From Anseranas semipalmata (Eukaryota > Chordata > Aves > Anseriformes > Anseranatidae), in NCBI GenBank assembly GCA_013399115.1, contig VXAA01003297.1, positions 205,777 through 269,776 of the forward strand: a stretch of DNA of 64,000 nt, given 5' to 3'. The position numbers and the translations under genes are program-made. Position 1 is the first letter of the stretch. Each line of letters begins with the position of its first letter. Of the stretch, positions 1-14,330 are shown one piece after another. The notes beneath the pieces were generated by a model. That model searched no databases, was not told the DNA's origin, and saw only the letters and a list, made by a program, of their open reading frames with translations.

Positions 1-3000
1 ATAAAGAATAAATTGTTCAGTCTTGACAAGATCTTCATCAGCAACAGCAAGACTGCTCATTAGATTTCATAGCATACGCACTTCAACTACATTCTGTGCA
101 TCTGTGGTACTGTCAACAGTTTAGAATTAGATATATATATATACACACACACACATATACACAGACTTCAAGCTTTGATGGTTGTTGTTCAGTTTATAAA
201 CAAACAGGATCTTGTATCTTGACATTTTACCTCATTGCTAATGCATAATCATCAATACTCTGACTGGGTCCTAGTGTGTTGATGAGAGTTGCTCCATTAA
301 GAACCACAATATCATCAGAATTACTTCTTTGCAAGAGGCTGTGTAAAATCAATTTTACTGGTTGATTTTAGTTCATTATTTTCAAAGTAAGATGGGCATT
401 TGTTTTCATGACAAATGCTTCTGTAAATCACCTGTATTATGGTGTATTAAAGCATTTTAATTTGATAGTCAGTGGTAAAAGCAGACAGATAAGCAACAAA
501 AAGATTCCATGTTACTCCACAGTGCACTAATTAACAAGAAGCCTGTGGGGTGGTCCTCCCCATTTTTATTTTTATTTTTTAAATAATATTGGGACAGTTA
601 AGCCTATAAGAAAGATTCCGTATTAATTCTGGGTGTTATGCTTCCAGTACTCAGGGCTAACTGTGGATAAGGAAATGTGCCATTTCACAAATACTGTCAG
701 TGAGGGCCTTGGAATTACCTTTTCAAAAGACAAAACAAATATGAGAGGTATAAAATCTTCCTCTTGTATCATGTATCACTGAAATATTTTCCTCACAAAA
801 AGTTTCAAGTCTATTGTCTAAAGGGACGGCAGAAAATATTTTCTACTGGAAACAGTATAAAGCATATTCTATCATCCCATGGACACAAACCTTAATATAA
901 ACATGCTCAGGGGAAAAAACAGCTCTCAATGACTGACCTCCTCCTGGGAATCAGTTGACCTACTGTCATTAAGCCAGGTACCAACAAGCAGCATAGGTGC
1001 CACTAAGCTTTATGACAAACTTACATTTCCTGAAGTTCCCGGGCAGGTACATTGCTCTTTTTTTTCCTGATTAAGAATAGAATTGAATTGTGTGTCATCT
1101 CCATTGCCTGACCAGGACTCACTCGCTTGTTTGTTTCACAAGATCACAGGATGATGAATCACGATGAGATACGAGGCCTGTGCTTAGAAGCTGCAGATTA
1201 ATTTCCAATAATTTTGTCACTTGAGCTCACTCCCTAGGGCATCGATCAAAAAATCCCACACCAACATCATGAAAGTCTTTGATGATTAGACCTCCTTTGG
1301 AGATGCATGAGGAAATCCTTTTTCAGCAAATCAGGCACTATATTAGAACACCATAATGACAGTATTAGCTTAACAGCAAAAGAAAAATAAGGCAACATGA
1401 TTCACAAATGGCTTTTATCATGTGGATACTTGATTGTCAGTCCTATGGAAAGTATCTATCCTATTGCTGAATTGGGTTACAGCTTCATTTTTTTGCCAGC
1501 TACCTTTGCAAGTAAACTTTTTCCATTGTTTTGTTTTTAAGCAACTTTTGGCATAAAACCATTTACAGATTCTATCAAAAAGATTGCCTGAGAACATCTT
1601 AATCCATCATAAATGGGTAAAGAGTTTTCCTTGTATTGACAGTGGCACACTGATACTGGATTATAAAGATTGACTTCAATATTTATGAAGTATTAAGAAA
1701 CAGCAGTCAAAATATAAAACCAACTTGTTTTTCAGAAATGTTCTACCACTCATATTTTATAGTTGTTTGATTGATTTGTTACTGTTCTTACTGAGCTACT
1801 GAGAGTTAGACAGGAATCCCTGAGCAATCTTTTCTTCTAGGCTGTATTTACAGCATGGTCATGACACAGGCCCTCATTGTCATCCTGGACACAAGCTTTG
1901 CATGCTGCTGTCCTGTCTCAGATGTAATGAAGCCATTGGGGTCTTCCTGTGTGTAACTCAGTTACAAGAAAAGTCTCCATTCTCTATAGACACAGTCTAT
2001 TTAGCACTAGAGAATTTCATTATCTTAAATACCGATATTTTATATTTTTTATTCAGTAATAAAAGAAAAGCTCAGGAGGTGCTAAGTCATTCTCAACTTC
2101 ATCAGAATTCACTGAAAATATTCTCTTTGCTGTAGCGCCTTTTTTCAGATTGAACCGACCACGGTGGCATGATAAACTGCTCCTATTGTGTTCATGTCAC
2201 CAGCACTTAATTTTGCCACATTGATTTATCTTGAGAAACTGTAACAATTACCTGAACACAATGTTTCCCATGTTGTTATGGATTGCTACGGCAGGTTTGA
2301 AAGTGGTGTGTTCCCCACTGCAGTATTTCCTATCTTTTAGTTTACCCTTCCATCAATATTACTACTTGTAGGTAACTTTCTGGAAACAGAGCTCTTCTTT
2401 AGACCATGCAGCAGCCTGAATACATTTCAAGCCTAACTTTGCTGAATTGTTCCATAACTGACAAGACTTAGATGATTTCACTTTATTAGGCAACGAGATG
2501 GCCTTCAAGTAATTTATCTAGTCGAGTGAGAAGACGCAATGCCCTAAATTACTAAACACTGGAAGTTTATTACAATATCCTATTCTAGTATCAGACAATA
2601 ACACCCATTTACCTGCTTATTTTTGACAAAATTGCATAAAATTTTCTACTCATAACATTGGCATTGGTACAAATCAGGATTAAAGCAGTAACATACTGGG
2701 GGATAATTTTTCATTTTTGTCTTGTGCATTATATTTGTCTCTTCCCCCATGGGGTCAGTGTCTCAGGCTGGCAGTCTGTTTTGCAGTTTCATTCCAGTTG
2801 CCCGTTTCACACCATATAAACACTTAACTGTTTTCAACATGCATCAGCAGAGAATCCCGAGGAGAAGACTTGGGTCACTCACAATGCCACCTGGGTTCAC
2901 TTAGTTTTAAGAAATGAATGCCTAACAGATACTGTGTGCATAGGGGGCAGGGAGTGACACCATTATAATATAATAGTACCATATGGTTTATCAGCAGGTA

Positions 3001-3539
3001 TGCTTTTCATGCTCTGATGGTGTTCACAGTTCCACATTTTACATTACAAAGTGGACATATTAATGAGATGATATTCCTCCAAATTTAAGATCTTAGAACA
3101 CAGAGCCCATTCTGAATGCATAAAATAAACATAATTTAAGGTTATAGCCATGATTATATTCCTGATTAAAGTAGCTTAATAGTTAATGTTTACAGATAAG
3201 CAGCTTCCTTCCCCTATTTAAGTAGATCAGAATGACTGCCCTATACATTTCATTAAGATCACTTTCCTTGGCTGATCCAGTACCAGAGAAACAAGATTGT
3301 AACTTTCTGATTGTTGATGCTCTATTAATAGAAAAGAAACTTAGATTTAGCAACTTATGCTTACGTGCAATTTGCTATAGTGATTGCAATTTGCTATTCA
3401 TTGCAGTTTCCCTTAAGTTATTCTAAAGAACTACTTGATAGCAGTCAGTTCTCCCCCAGTTATGGCATGGCACAGCTGGAGCAGTCACTGTGTGAATCTC
3501 AAGCCTTCCTTCTCTATAAATACAAAGGTGTTCAACAAG
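1..3539. other. Non-coding, no gene seen
   Basis: AT-rich DNA with only short chance open frames, none with domains, codon bias or splice structure I can support. The only structured element is the dinucleotide repeat at 129-163. Confidence 0.7.
129..163. repeat. Compound (TA)n(CA)n microsatellite
   Basis: An alternating TA run passes into a CA run, then tatacaca. It is almost fully alternating purine-pyrimidine. Confidence 0.9.
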
Positions 3540-4500
3540 ATCACTGCCTAAGATTCTTAAAGAAGCTAACCTGCCATGGGATAAAGGTCCTCAAGCGGTT
3601 ATGTAACAGGTGAAAGGTAGGAATAAAAAGGCTTTTTTAGTAGAAGGTCACCAATAACATCCCTTAGGGATCTGTGCCGAGACATATCCTGTTCAACATA
3701 TTCAGAAATGGTTTAGAAAAAGAACACACCATGTGATAACTAATTTAGGTACCTCAGTAAAGTTTATCAGATTAATAAGAAAACAACCACACAGACTTGC
3801 TGAAAAACCTGAAGTGTTATAATGAGGTAGTACAGTGTAGGTAAAGCAACACCTGTGGGGAAAGATAGCAACTTGACACAAACCATTAGTTTTGAGATGA
3901 CAATCACCACTTTGGAACAAGGCATTGTAAGAGACCTGTGAAAGTGTTAGCTCAGTGCTCATCAATGGTCAAAAAGCAAGTGGAATGGCATTCCAATTAG
4001 GAGAAGGAATTAGGAGAAGGAGTAAAGACCAAAACAGATTATGCAACAGTATACATTTATGGTGTTCTCACATTTCAAATATTGCATCATGTTCTGGTTT
4101 GCTGCCCCTCCCGCCCTGTCCCCAAGTCCCCAGAACCACGTAACAGAACAAGTTAGAGAGATAGGCATCAGACCTCCTCAAAAATCACAGACAAAATGGT
4201 AGGAGTGGATATGGAAAGACTTGAATACAAAAGCAAAGAAACAGGTAGATTGGCAGATAAAAAGTAAACAAAGTTAGTTATGCAAGGTATAGTTGAACTG
4301 TGGAGCTCCTTGCCAGAGGATGTTATGACCACCAGAGGTTTACCCAGATGCAAAAAGTAACTGAACATGGTCATAAAAAAGAATATATGCAATATGACCA
4401 TATCTAAAAGCATCACCTCTAGCTAAGGAAGTCCCTGAGCAGGAATCAGGCTGGCTGATCTATCGGGTTTGTCAGTTCAGATATTCTTGTGGCACATTCC
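3540..4500 (+). mobile_element. Ancient degenerate CR1-like LINE fragment
   Basis: The plus strand resembles the 3' part of ORF2 in older CR1 subfamilies shared with turtles and crocodiles. Matching blocks as I recall them are agattcttaaagaagctaac (3550), the stretch around GGATCTGTGCCGAGAC and CTGTTCAACATATTCAGAAA (3667-3711), and TGTGGAGCTCCTTGCCAGAGG (about 4300-4320). It is full of stops and frameshifts and much more diverged than the other two copies. It includes a small internal tandem duplication at 3994-4021. Limits are approximate. Confidence 0.8.
3994..4021. repeat. 14-base direct tandem duplication
   Basis: The unit aattaggagaagga occurs twice in a row inside the old CR1 fragment. 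It looks like a small local duplication. Confidence 0.8.
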
Positions 4501-7500
4501 CACTTGGTACAGTATGCTGGAATGCATGATCATATTTATGCTAAGCAATTTACATGCCAACTAACATGATTACAACATACTTCCCCATCCCCTTCTCTAA
4601 GACATTATTTTCATTTGCTGCCTTGCAGGTGCTGCTTCCTGTCTTTTAGAGACAAACCAAAACTACTTCACAGAGGGCTTTAAACAGGAAGGGAGATGGT
4701 GCTGCCTCAAACCCTGCTTCCTGCATCACCCTGAAACTTCCTTCCACAAAATCATCAGGTGCACTTCGAAAGCCACAAGTCGCCTTGCTTGATCCTTGAT
4801 TACCAGTCCCATAAGCTGATGTCACCAGTAACCATGAAACCTCAGCCAGACCTTCTTCCACCCAGTCACAAAGCTTCTGTGAAGACCATCCACCTTGTTC
4901 CTCCTTTCAGTGCCTTTCAGCCTTTGGGAAACACATCTGAGCAATGAAATTTTGAAGCCAAAAAACTCTTCCACCTGTGATAGTACACAGGCAGCTAGCA
5001 GGTCTCTATCCTTCTCCAAGGAGAAGTGAGTTGACATAGTCAATGCTACATATATTCAAATTTCTTTGTTCTCTCCCTCCCAGTGGGCTTCCTAGTGCTC
5101 GATGAATGAGTTTTGTGGTAGCTCAGGTAGGCACGACAGTCCTTCAGTTTAATGTGCATTATCAGCATCACCTTTGTGCTGCTGACAATTCTTACTGCCA
5201 GCCCTAGGTGAGTACAATATGAATGTGCCCAGCTGCTTCAACAGTGTTCAGATCATTTAAGTCATCATATTCAACAGTACATGTTAACAACAAAGGCTAA
5301 AAATCTAATAATGAAAACCAGTAACAGTCATCTTTAAAAAAGCATTTCAAAATCAGGCAACACATTTGCACGTATCCACTTAAATGGTTTTTAGACCTGG
5401 GCAGAGGCTCTGGCTTACCAATTACAAAAATCAAATACTCTCCAGTTACCTGTAAAACAAGAACAATTTCATCAAGGACACAGCAAGCTTTTCTTTGATG
5501 CAGTCCCCTCTGTTAATCCCTTGAATTCAAACCTAAAGCTATTTCTAGACATTAAATAAGTCTAAAGCTGTCATTTGTGACTTTCTCTTTTAGGTAGGTC
5601 CATAGTCAGAGAGAAGTACTTAGACCCAGATGAAAACAAAAATTTATTTATTTTTTTGGTAGATAAGCCGAAGAAGCGACTCTTGCTTTCACCTTGCCAC
5701 ATCATTGCATCATTCACTATTAGGGAATGGTGGTGGCATTCAGGGCACTCACTCCGCTGGAAGACATGTCACTGCCAGATAAATTTTTGCATTCTGCTCA
5801 TGGTTATTCTGCAGAGCATAGAAAACGGTTTCAGAGCATCCTGGAGTGCCTGAATACTCTGAAGATGCTGGAAGATGCACTTTATTTTAACAGAGTCAAC
5901 TACTGCTAAAAAGAAAATACTAAGCATTTTCAGAATAAACAAGGTGGCACTACCATGGAAGCACAAAGCAGAGAAGCCACTGGCTCAGACAAACTATTAA
6001 AAGTACATCCTGCGTGGTCAGTGGTGCTTGCAAGTAGACATAAAACTAATACTGCTTGTTGCAAAAAGCAACAGTTCATATCTGCATATCTGTACAACAT
6101 CTTCGAAATTAAGAAATTGATTTAGTTAAAACTGTTACTGTAAGAATATAAAAATATTTAATAACAAAAATAATTACATCTTTACAGCATTCTCATACAA
6201 GTTGGAGCAGTGCCTCTTATACGCTATCTCACATCAGTACATTACCATGTGACATGTAAACATCAGATCATTGCTCTTTGCTAGCAGACATGAGTCCTTG
6301 TGAGTAGCCATAAAGCTTCTTTAAAGACACCAGCTCATTCCCCCACAGACAGGGAACTATGCCAGTTCCAGACACACTCCTGCATTCCAAAGAAGGAATA
6401 TATTGAACTGTAATAAGTAGCTGCAGGGTTATTTCAAACCAGCATAATGAATTAGCTCGGGGGCTGAACAATCCCCACCTGGCCCTAGGAAGCAGAGGAA
6501 CAATCTAAAGGTGGCATTCCCACTTGTGTAGTTAGTCCTCGGTGTGATCTTGTCAATGGGTTGCGAGGCATCGCTCACAGGAGTGGTGTAGAAGGTAAAA
6601 CTCACAGGTGGAGAGGGAGCAAAAAGCACACGTGAATTTTGAAGCTGCCTGTAAATCTGTAACTGGATATGTTACTATTTAGCTTGCTGCGGTTGGGTAA
6701 GTGCTTTCTGGTAGATAGATCGGGCCAACATCAAGCTTGGGACTGTGCCAAGACCAACATGGCACTGCATGACAGGTAAGGCTGCACTGCACTTACACTT
6801 TTTGAGGATGCTTTTGTCTGCACGTGAATGGCTGTTTTGTGAAACAGAACCCAAATCCTTGGCAAATCTGTAGGCAGCTTTGCTGACAGCATCTCCCATT
6901 TAGCTCTCGTCCCTCCTTTCCTCCTCTGATACCCAAGCTTCCCTCCTTGGGGATGGATGTTTTATTGCTCTGTAGTGACAGCCACTCAGTCCCACAGCTG
7001 TCACCAGCTGGGGAGCAGCTCTAACTCTCAGATCACACACTGTGCCCTACACACGTGCTATCAGGTTGCTACAGTTGGTTTGGATCTTTAAACTTTTGCA
7101 GGAGCCTGTGAAGTGCAGAACTAGGTCAGGCTTTCTCCTTCCAGAAGAGGTGCCACATCTCCAGTTGCTCTTTGCTGCAGACCATCATTTTTCCCCTTCC
7201 CCCACCCCTGGGCTCTGACCTGAGTGGTGCAGTAGTTTTAAGTGCTGTTACCAGTTTTTGCAGTATGAAATGATTGATTTTAAGCAAAAGGCCAACTCCT
7301 TAAATTTATTCTTCATGTCAAAACCTTAGCTTTAGTTTAGACAAGCTTCTAGCCTACAGTTTAAATTAAACACATTTTCCCCTTGGAGAAGGGGAAAGCT
7401 TACAAACAGACATCAACAGCTACAAAAGCAGAAGCAACACAAACTGAATTAAATATCTTTCCATATTTGTATATTTTTAAACCTTCAATTTTGTTTTTAA

Positions 7501-9933
7501 ATATTCTTGTGAAACAATGTTCCTTAGTATTTTGTCTTGCAGAACTAAATATAATTTTCCTCCTTTCTCTTTTGACTTCTCATTTGGTGGGCTGAATCTT
7601 GCCACAGCTTCCCTCCATGTGTTTTGATAATGTTGGATGAGGAATTGTGTGGATTTTTTTCTATCTTTGCATGTAGAATTGAATAATGCCACAATGCTAC
7701 ATATAAGTGAACAACACTTGTAGGGGAAAGCTTATGGCTTTTAAAAGATCTTCTTAATCTAAAATAACTAGTGATGACCAATCCCATACTGACCAGAACA
7801 CCTCACAAATTCATATAATAGCACTGCCTACAGATTTGAGGTTTGGTACCCACCCCAGCATACAGTTGGATATGATTCTTTGCTCATTTTAATTTAAGCT
7901 TTTACATTTACCTTTGCTAGAATATACAAAGACCTCCCAGAAAAGCATCATGCAGCCTCATTATTTCCTTATTTTTGTTCCCATATCCCCTGTCTCTGCT
8001 ATTGCCTATTTAAACTGGTCAAACTTTTAAAATTCACTCAATTTAAGTAGGAATCGGGTCAACAAGTATTTGCATCAGATACCTGTTAGCATACCCATTA
8101 GCAAGTACCTGCTGTAAGTAATTGCTTTCTCATTTCAGGATGACCATTTCTGGCAGATTTTTTGGTGGTTAAAACAGGTCTAGTTTTAGACATATACCAT
8201 TTGGGATAAAGATGTTTACCTTTACCTTTGCACTATTTTCCACCACTTATTTGTCAATTCTTTGATCAAGTCTGTATGGAAAGGGTTCAGCACACTTTTC
8301 CAGCTACCTGGTTTGCCCCCCCCCCNACATTCAGCTGCATTCAGAAATGGAAACCTGAAAAGCTATTTTATTGTGGCTAATTTGTTCTACCATCACTGCT
8401 AATGAGGACTCACAAATTAAACTTTCATTTTATGAAAATCTGGTATAATATTGATTTGTATTTCTCTCATGCATATTTTAGATTCAGCCATTCCCGTGGC
8501 ATCAGCTTCTCTTTACATGTCTCCTCTCCTGATTCAGTTTCTCCAGCAGACAAATCATCCTTTGCTTATTCTTGCCACAAGGTCTTCACATTTGTGTTCA
8601 CCTCAGGGGTTCTCATCTTCCATTTCATTCAAAGAACTCAAAGTCAGGGTCATAACCTCTAATTCTTCTGCTGCTGAATGCTCATGCATTATGTGTATTA
8701 CACTGAACACCGTGGTCTTGGAGATGAAAAATGAAATTTTGGGGTTCCAAGGCAATATAAGCATTATGGTCCAGGAGTCAGAAATTATTAGGATGGAGGT
8801 GGCAATCATGGTTAAAGCCATTCAGCATTTGATCAGATTCTGGACAATGCCATTCAAGCATCAAAGATGCCTCTAGTCACTTGTAGGTCTCAGGATGACT
8901 ACACCAGCCTTGTTTACAAGTTTGTACCATTATTCTCTCAATCTATATCACAGATTGTCCATCAGATTTTATTTATGATGTTCAAGTAATTATAATCAAA
9001 CACCAAGCTGTTCAGTTCTTTTCTTGAAAATACACTTTTTGCATCTTACCCTTTATGTTTTGTTACTACTTAAACTATGAGCATGTTCAGGAGTTTAATC
9101 CTCAAGAACTCAGTGTATATAAGACAAAGCATTAATGCAATCGTATCTGCCTGTGTATTACTTAGCTATCTGCACATTCATCTGTATTTGTATCTGTGGT
9201 TTGTCCCTGCATTTCCCAATCTTCTGATCTGTTCATAAGTAGAAAAATAAAGATGTCTCACCAACAAAACATCAGGATAGTCACTGGGAAGTGTATAAAG
9301 GGATGGTATGAAGGATGTCCATGGGCAGTATAGGAAATATCAGGTAAGAGGTGGAAGATTTAGGATCAAAACCTATAAAGGAACTAAGTGAAATATCTAC
9401 AAAATTGTTTATTGCATCAAGAGGGAAAACACTGCCCTAAACTAGGAAATATTCTATGCAATACAAAACCTGATTTATGACAACTCTAAACAAGTCCCTA
9501 ATTTTCTAAATGATGGACTTCTTAAACCATTATTTTTACATTTTGCTTCTCATACCACAGACTAAACAGACTCTGAAGCAGTGTTTTACAATCCACAGCC
9601 TCACCGTTCTTCTACAGCAATCAGGAATTTTCCTCTTGGCAGCATGCCAGTATATGTCCTGCATACGTCTATAAAATAGCTGGCAGCTTCTTCCCTGGCT
9701 ACAAGACCAAAACTGAATAGACAGATTTTTCCATTATCCTTGGAGAGGACCTGTTGCAAGGGCAAAGTATGGATGCAGAAGTGGTTGCCATCCGCTCTTA
9801 GGAGCTGTACAGTGCCCAGAAAACCCTGCAACTCGCCCAACCCTGTTTTGATACCCTATTACAGCAATGATGAACTAAAACTCAATGGTAACCAAAATAT
9901 ATGGTTTAACTTAATCCTGCTAGCAAAGTCCAG

Positions 9934-9957
9934 ATGCGTGTGTGCGCACACACACAT
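9934..9957. repeat. Alternating purine-pyrimidine palindrome (Z-DNA prone)
   Basis: Twenty-four bases alternate purine and pyrimidine without a break. The central 16 bases (9938-9953, gtgtgtgcgcacacac) are a perfect palindrome. Confidence 0.8.
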
Positions 9958-11234
9958 CCACCCTGTGAACTTCAGGAATAAATCTGCCTTGAAGTTCTCA
10001 GAATGTTCTCACTCTTAGAAAATCTCTTGTGCAGACACTTATGACATGGTCTATGTAAAGTCTTAGCTGGAACTTAAGACTTCTCAGGCAGGTTCCTAAA
10101 GCAACCTGACCTTCAGTAAAGCAGAATGCATCTATGGGCACAACAGCATGCCAGACCACCCAAACCCATCTCCTTCTGATCACAGCACATTTTGAAAAAA
10201 TTGAGTTGAGTAGGAAGCTGCAGAGGAAGGCATTGAATCCTTCCAGCAAAGGGTGTCACTGACATGATTCAGTCAGGTTGGACTGAGCTGAATGGTTGAC
10301 TCAGAGACCTCTAAAAATACTTGTATACTGAAGAAAACAGGTTGCAATTCATACATGACATCCTTCCTTCTAAGCCAAGATTTAGCTGATCAACAACATG
10401 TAGAGGAACCAAGGGCTTCTGTAGACTGCTTAGCAGAGGCAGCACAAGAGTCATTCTGAAGGCTTGACTTTTGTGGTACCCTTGTTTGTATCAAGTCTTC
10501 ACAAGTAAAAAGCCCTCCTGCATTTTAACCACAACTCCAGTATATTTCACTTAACATAAAAGTCTGCCCTTCAGTTCTACTGAAAGTATATTTTATTCCC
10601 TTGCATGAACTGTCACGTAACAATGCCAAGAGCTAACTGAATTTAACCTTAGAAACAGCAGTTTCAGCTATAGCTCAAGCATAATTTGTATAGCTGTTCA
10701 AGCAGCTTAGGATCTATTAGGAGAAGAGATTTCTGTGCATAACAAAACATCACAGAAACACAGAACCTTCATAGAGAAGACCCTGCCTCCCATCCTCTCA
10801 AAATTTGGTAGCAATTTCAACCCCAAAGCATCATTTTCAGATAAACTTTTAATATTAAAAGTGCCAGTGACATTTAATGCAAAACATAACATTTTCTATT
10901 GTCAGTGCACCTATTATATATTAGTCCATACCAAATATATGACATTCCTTGCTAAAGGGTGTTCAACATGCCAAGAAGGGAGGGGAGAACAACAAGAGGT
11001 TAGTAGATTTACGTGCCAACATGGAAAGAATAGGCTGAAGGCTTTGAAGGCACTGAAAGAATACGCATAATGATAACAAGTTCATCGACTGGCGAAGCCG
11101 AGAACTGGAAATAGAAGTGTATATGCCAATAATAGACTCAATGTGGCTGATTTCAAGTGGCGGTTTAAACACTGTCTGATAAAGGACTAATGGGAGAATA
11201 AGTGACTGGTGAGGTTTGTTTGGAAGGCAGCACA

Positions 11235-11256
11235 CAGAGAGGGAGAGAGAGAGAGG
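11235..11256. repeat. (GA)n simple repeat
   Basis: A short GA-rich run with one GGG interruption on the plus strand. Confidence 0.75.
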
Positions 11257-14200
11257 ATGGATGGGCCCCGATCGTCATGCTTCGGTGAATGAGACAACTG
11301 CTGTTAATCAGAATCTGTCTGGCACTGATGAATATATTAAAATCCACAGTGGGCACATTGCCTTCCTCCCTCTGTCCACCCAGAGGAGCAGCTGGAAGGT
11401 TTCCACTGTGGCTGCTGCTAGCACGTTGTCTGCAGCTTTTTGCATTTATAAGATATGACCCCCGTGGAAGGTTTGTCTGATGAGAATCTGGCCTTGCATC
11501 CCCTAACCACGAAGGTATCTGAAATCAATCCAAGTATACTCCATCAAAAGAGCAGGACACGGGGATCTGACAATGTATAAAACATGAAGCTGAAGAGCAA
11601 ACAAGCACAAAGAAAATTACCCTGACTTCATTACCCTCTTCATTCTCAGTTAAAGAGCCAGTAGTGGTTGTGTAAAAAGCACGGGCAGCCTATTCTTCTA
11701 CAGCACACAGTTTTCACTTTCTCATTTTAAACTGCTGGCAAATATTTGTGTTCAATGTTAATCTCTCTCCGTGACCCAATTTCCACCTCCCCCACAATTT
11801 AGGATATTTTGGCAGATACCTGTAATTTTTATGAATTAAAGTAAATGTCAAAAAGGAAAGCTGCTCCTCCCATTGCTCTCACAGAGCTGGAAATAAAACC
11901 CAATGTCTAAGGTTATAAAGCTCAACGCTCCACTTTGGAACATTGGTAGAACAAGTTCACTTAGTAGCTCCACATTAAAAATGTTTCCGGAAGAGTTACT
12001 GAATTCCATCAAACCAAATCAAGGAACAGCATAAGCTATATCCCCAAATCATTTTTTTTCCCAAATGCTTTTCCCATAACAGCTTCAGCCTGCACGTTCA
12101 TTTTAGCACCAGCCCCTAAATGTTTTATACTTTTTCAGATAGATTTGTAACTGTAGAAGTCTTAAAACAGAATTTTCTAAAGGCAAGCTGGTTGCAGTCT
12201 GAACTATACTGCATTGATACCAAACCTCAGGACTGGGAAAGGAAAGAAAACAATTTAGTGGTCAGAGGTGCACAGCTACAGAAACAGGTGCAATTTCATA
12301 CATATTCTTAGGAATCTGATAGGGCAGAGATGAAATCTCTTATCAGCCTTATTTTCTTTTTCTAGTTTCTCCTCCCAGCTTTAGGAAGCATCTTTGTCCA
12401 TCTCTGCAAGCCACTCATTGCTCCACAAAATGCAAGGAAAACTGCTTTCCCCAACTTGACAAGAACCTTCTATTCCTTGAGTGCTTGATCCTTTAAAGGC
12501 AGTGCAGTTTTCTCACTATGGATGCATTCTAGGCTCCATAGCAGCCCTTTTCTGATGCCTGCAAATTATTCCCGTGGCCTGACTTCTGGCCCTTTTTGAT
12601 GTGAGGGAGGGAAAAAGACTTAGCAACATGGAAAAGAGGAAAAGCAAAATACAGAAATGTTTCCCCAATATGATGGGACAGAAGGGCACAGGCACAAGCA
12701 AGAATTTCAGCTCTGCAACTTATCTGGGAGTTTTCTCCCCCTCTGACCCCATAGCATAGTACATTTTACACGCAGCCCTTGATTTGAAGCTCCCAGAGGA
12801 ACCAACCACTTTGGGATCCATCAAGACACTATAAAGAGGTAAATTATTACAGCAATGAGACATTGTCTTTCCTCTACATGCCTTCAAAGAACAGAGATAA
12901 ATTTTTTTGAATATGTATTATGAAGTTCTCTTTTAGTAGTGTTGGACTACAACTTCTTACAAATCCGGCAAGACTGCAATACAGAATGTGCATTTTAGTC
13001 TCAGATTAATTATGTTAATGGTCTAAGCAAGCTAATCTCCTCTAACTCAGACAAATTAGTGTTTCCATGTGGCTCATTAATCCCTGCCTCTTCATCTGAA
13101 GAGGCCATGCTTCATAGGACCAATGTACGCAAAATAACAGCATGCCAAGAATATTTCAGGTTGGAAGGGCTGGAAACAGCAGAATTGCCAGAATTTTATC
13201 TAGATATCTACTGTGGCATTCTGTTTTCTCTCCACCTTTCTTTTATTCCCTCCTCTTAAAGAAGCCCATGGTATATACCACTAAACACCATGATATGCAG
13301 CATTCCCACTGGGACTAGAATTCAGAAATTAAGTAACAGCCATGTATGGGACATTTTGTCAAAGAAAACTTCTGCCACCCAGATGAAAAAGGAACCAAAG
13401 CATCTACAGATCTGATAACCGTGCCACTGATATTAATTCATTGATAATAGTTAATGCACACCTTGCTGATCAACCTTTGCACGTGGTTGCAGTGAAAGGG
13501 GACAAGCGAACAAGCTTCCACTCAAACCCTCCCAGTCTCTTCAGAGGATGGGCTGCCCTGTCCCTGCCAGCTGACCCAGGTATGATGCCCTGAGAAAGGA
13601 GCAGCCCAGCACCAAGCTCACATTCACCACTGAACAATCACTGCTTATGTTTTACCTGTTCACACTGAGGACGTGCCTTTGTTACAGTCCTCAGCAGTCA
13701 GTACCAATGCAAGCAATACACATGGGGCAATCATGGTGCTGCTTTGGATGGTGCAAAATTTACAGCATAAATAAGTCACACTTGTGTTAATTTGCAGTGC
13801 TTGTATATGATCACACACAAAGTCTCTGACAAAGCAAGGAACTGATTTGTTCATTGTACTAGGCTTCATGATCTAGCCTGGGGATCATCTCGCTTTCCTC
13901 ATAATCCTTCCTGATTTAAAATGATTTTAATGCTCTCTTCAGGTATTTGATCCCCGAGGCCTGAAATCCTCAGTGTAAGTACGTGCCACTGCTCACAAAT
14001 CAATTGCTACTGTCACATATGATATTGATTCCTGCAGTGCGGTGCCTTGGAGCAGCAGACTAAAAAATGCCAATTTCAATTACTAAACAAAACACAAGAT
14101 TTATTTGTGATTATATGACAAGAAGAAGATTACCACTAGCTACATGCTGGGGAAAAAAAGAAATCAAATGTCCTCACTTTGCAAGAGATACAGAAGTCTA

Positions 14201-14314
14201 TGCAGATACTAGACACATCCAGCTACATCTTTTCTTTTCCCACTCTGAGGTAATTGATTTTATTTTTGTGTTTATTTATATATGTATTAATTATCTCTGT
14301 AGATATATAAATAT

Positions 14315-14330
14315 GTATACACACACACAC
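14315..14330. repeat. (CA)n microsatellite
   Basis: A short CA run follows an AT-rich stretch (tatataaatatgtatac). Confidence 0.8.

Noticed and set aside
8451..8876. 141-codon plus-strand frame
   Set aside because: No domain, no codon bias and no splice partners; expected by chance in this much sequence.
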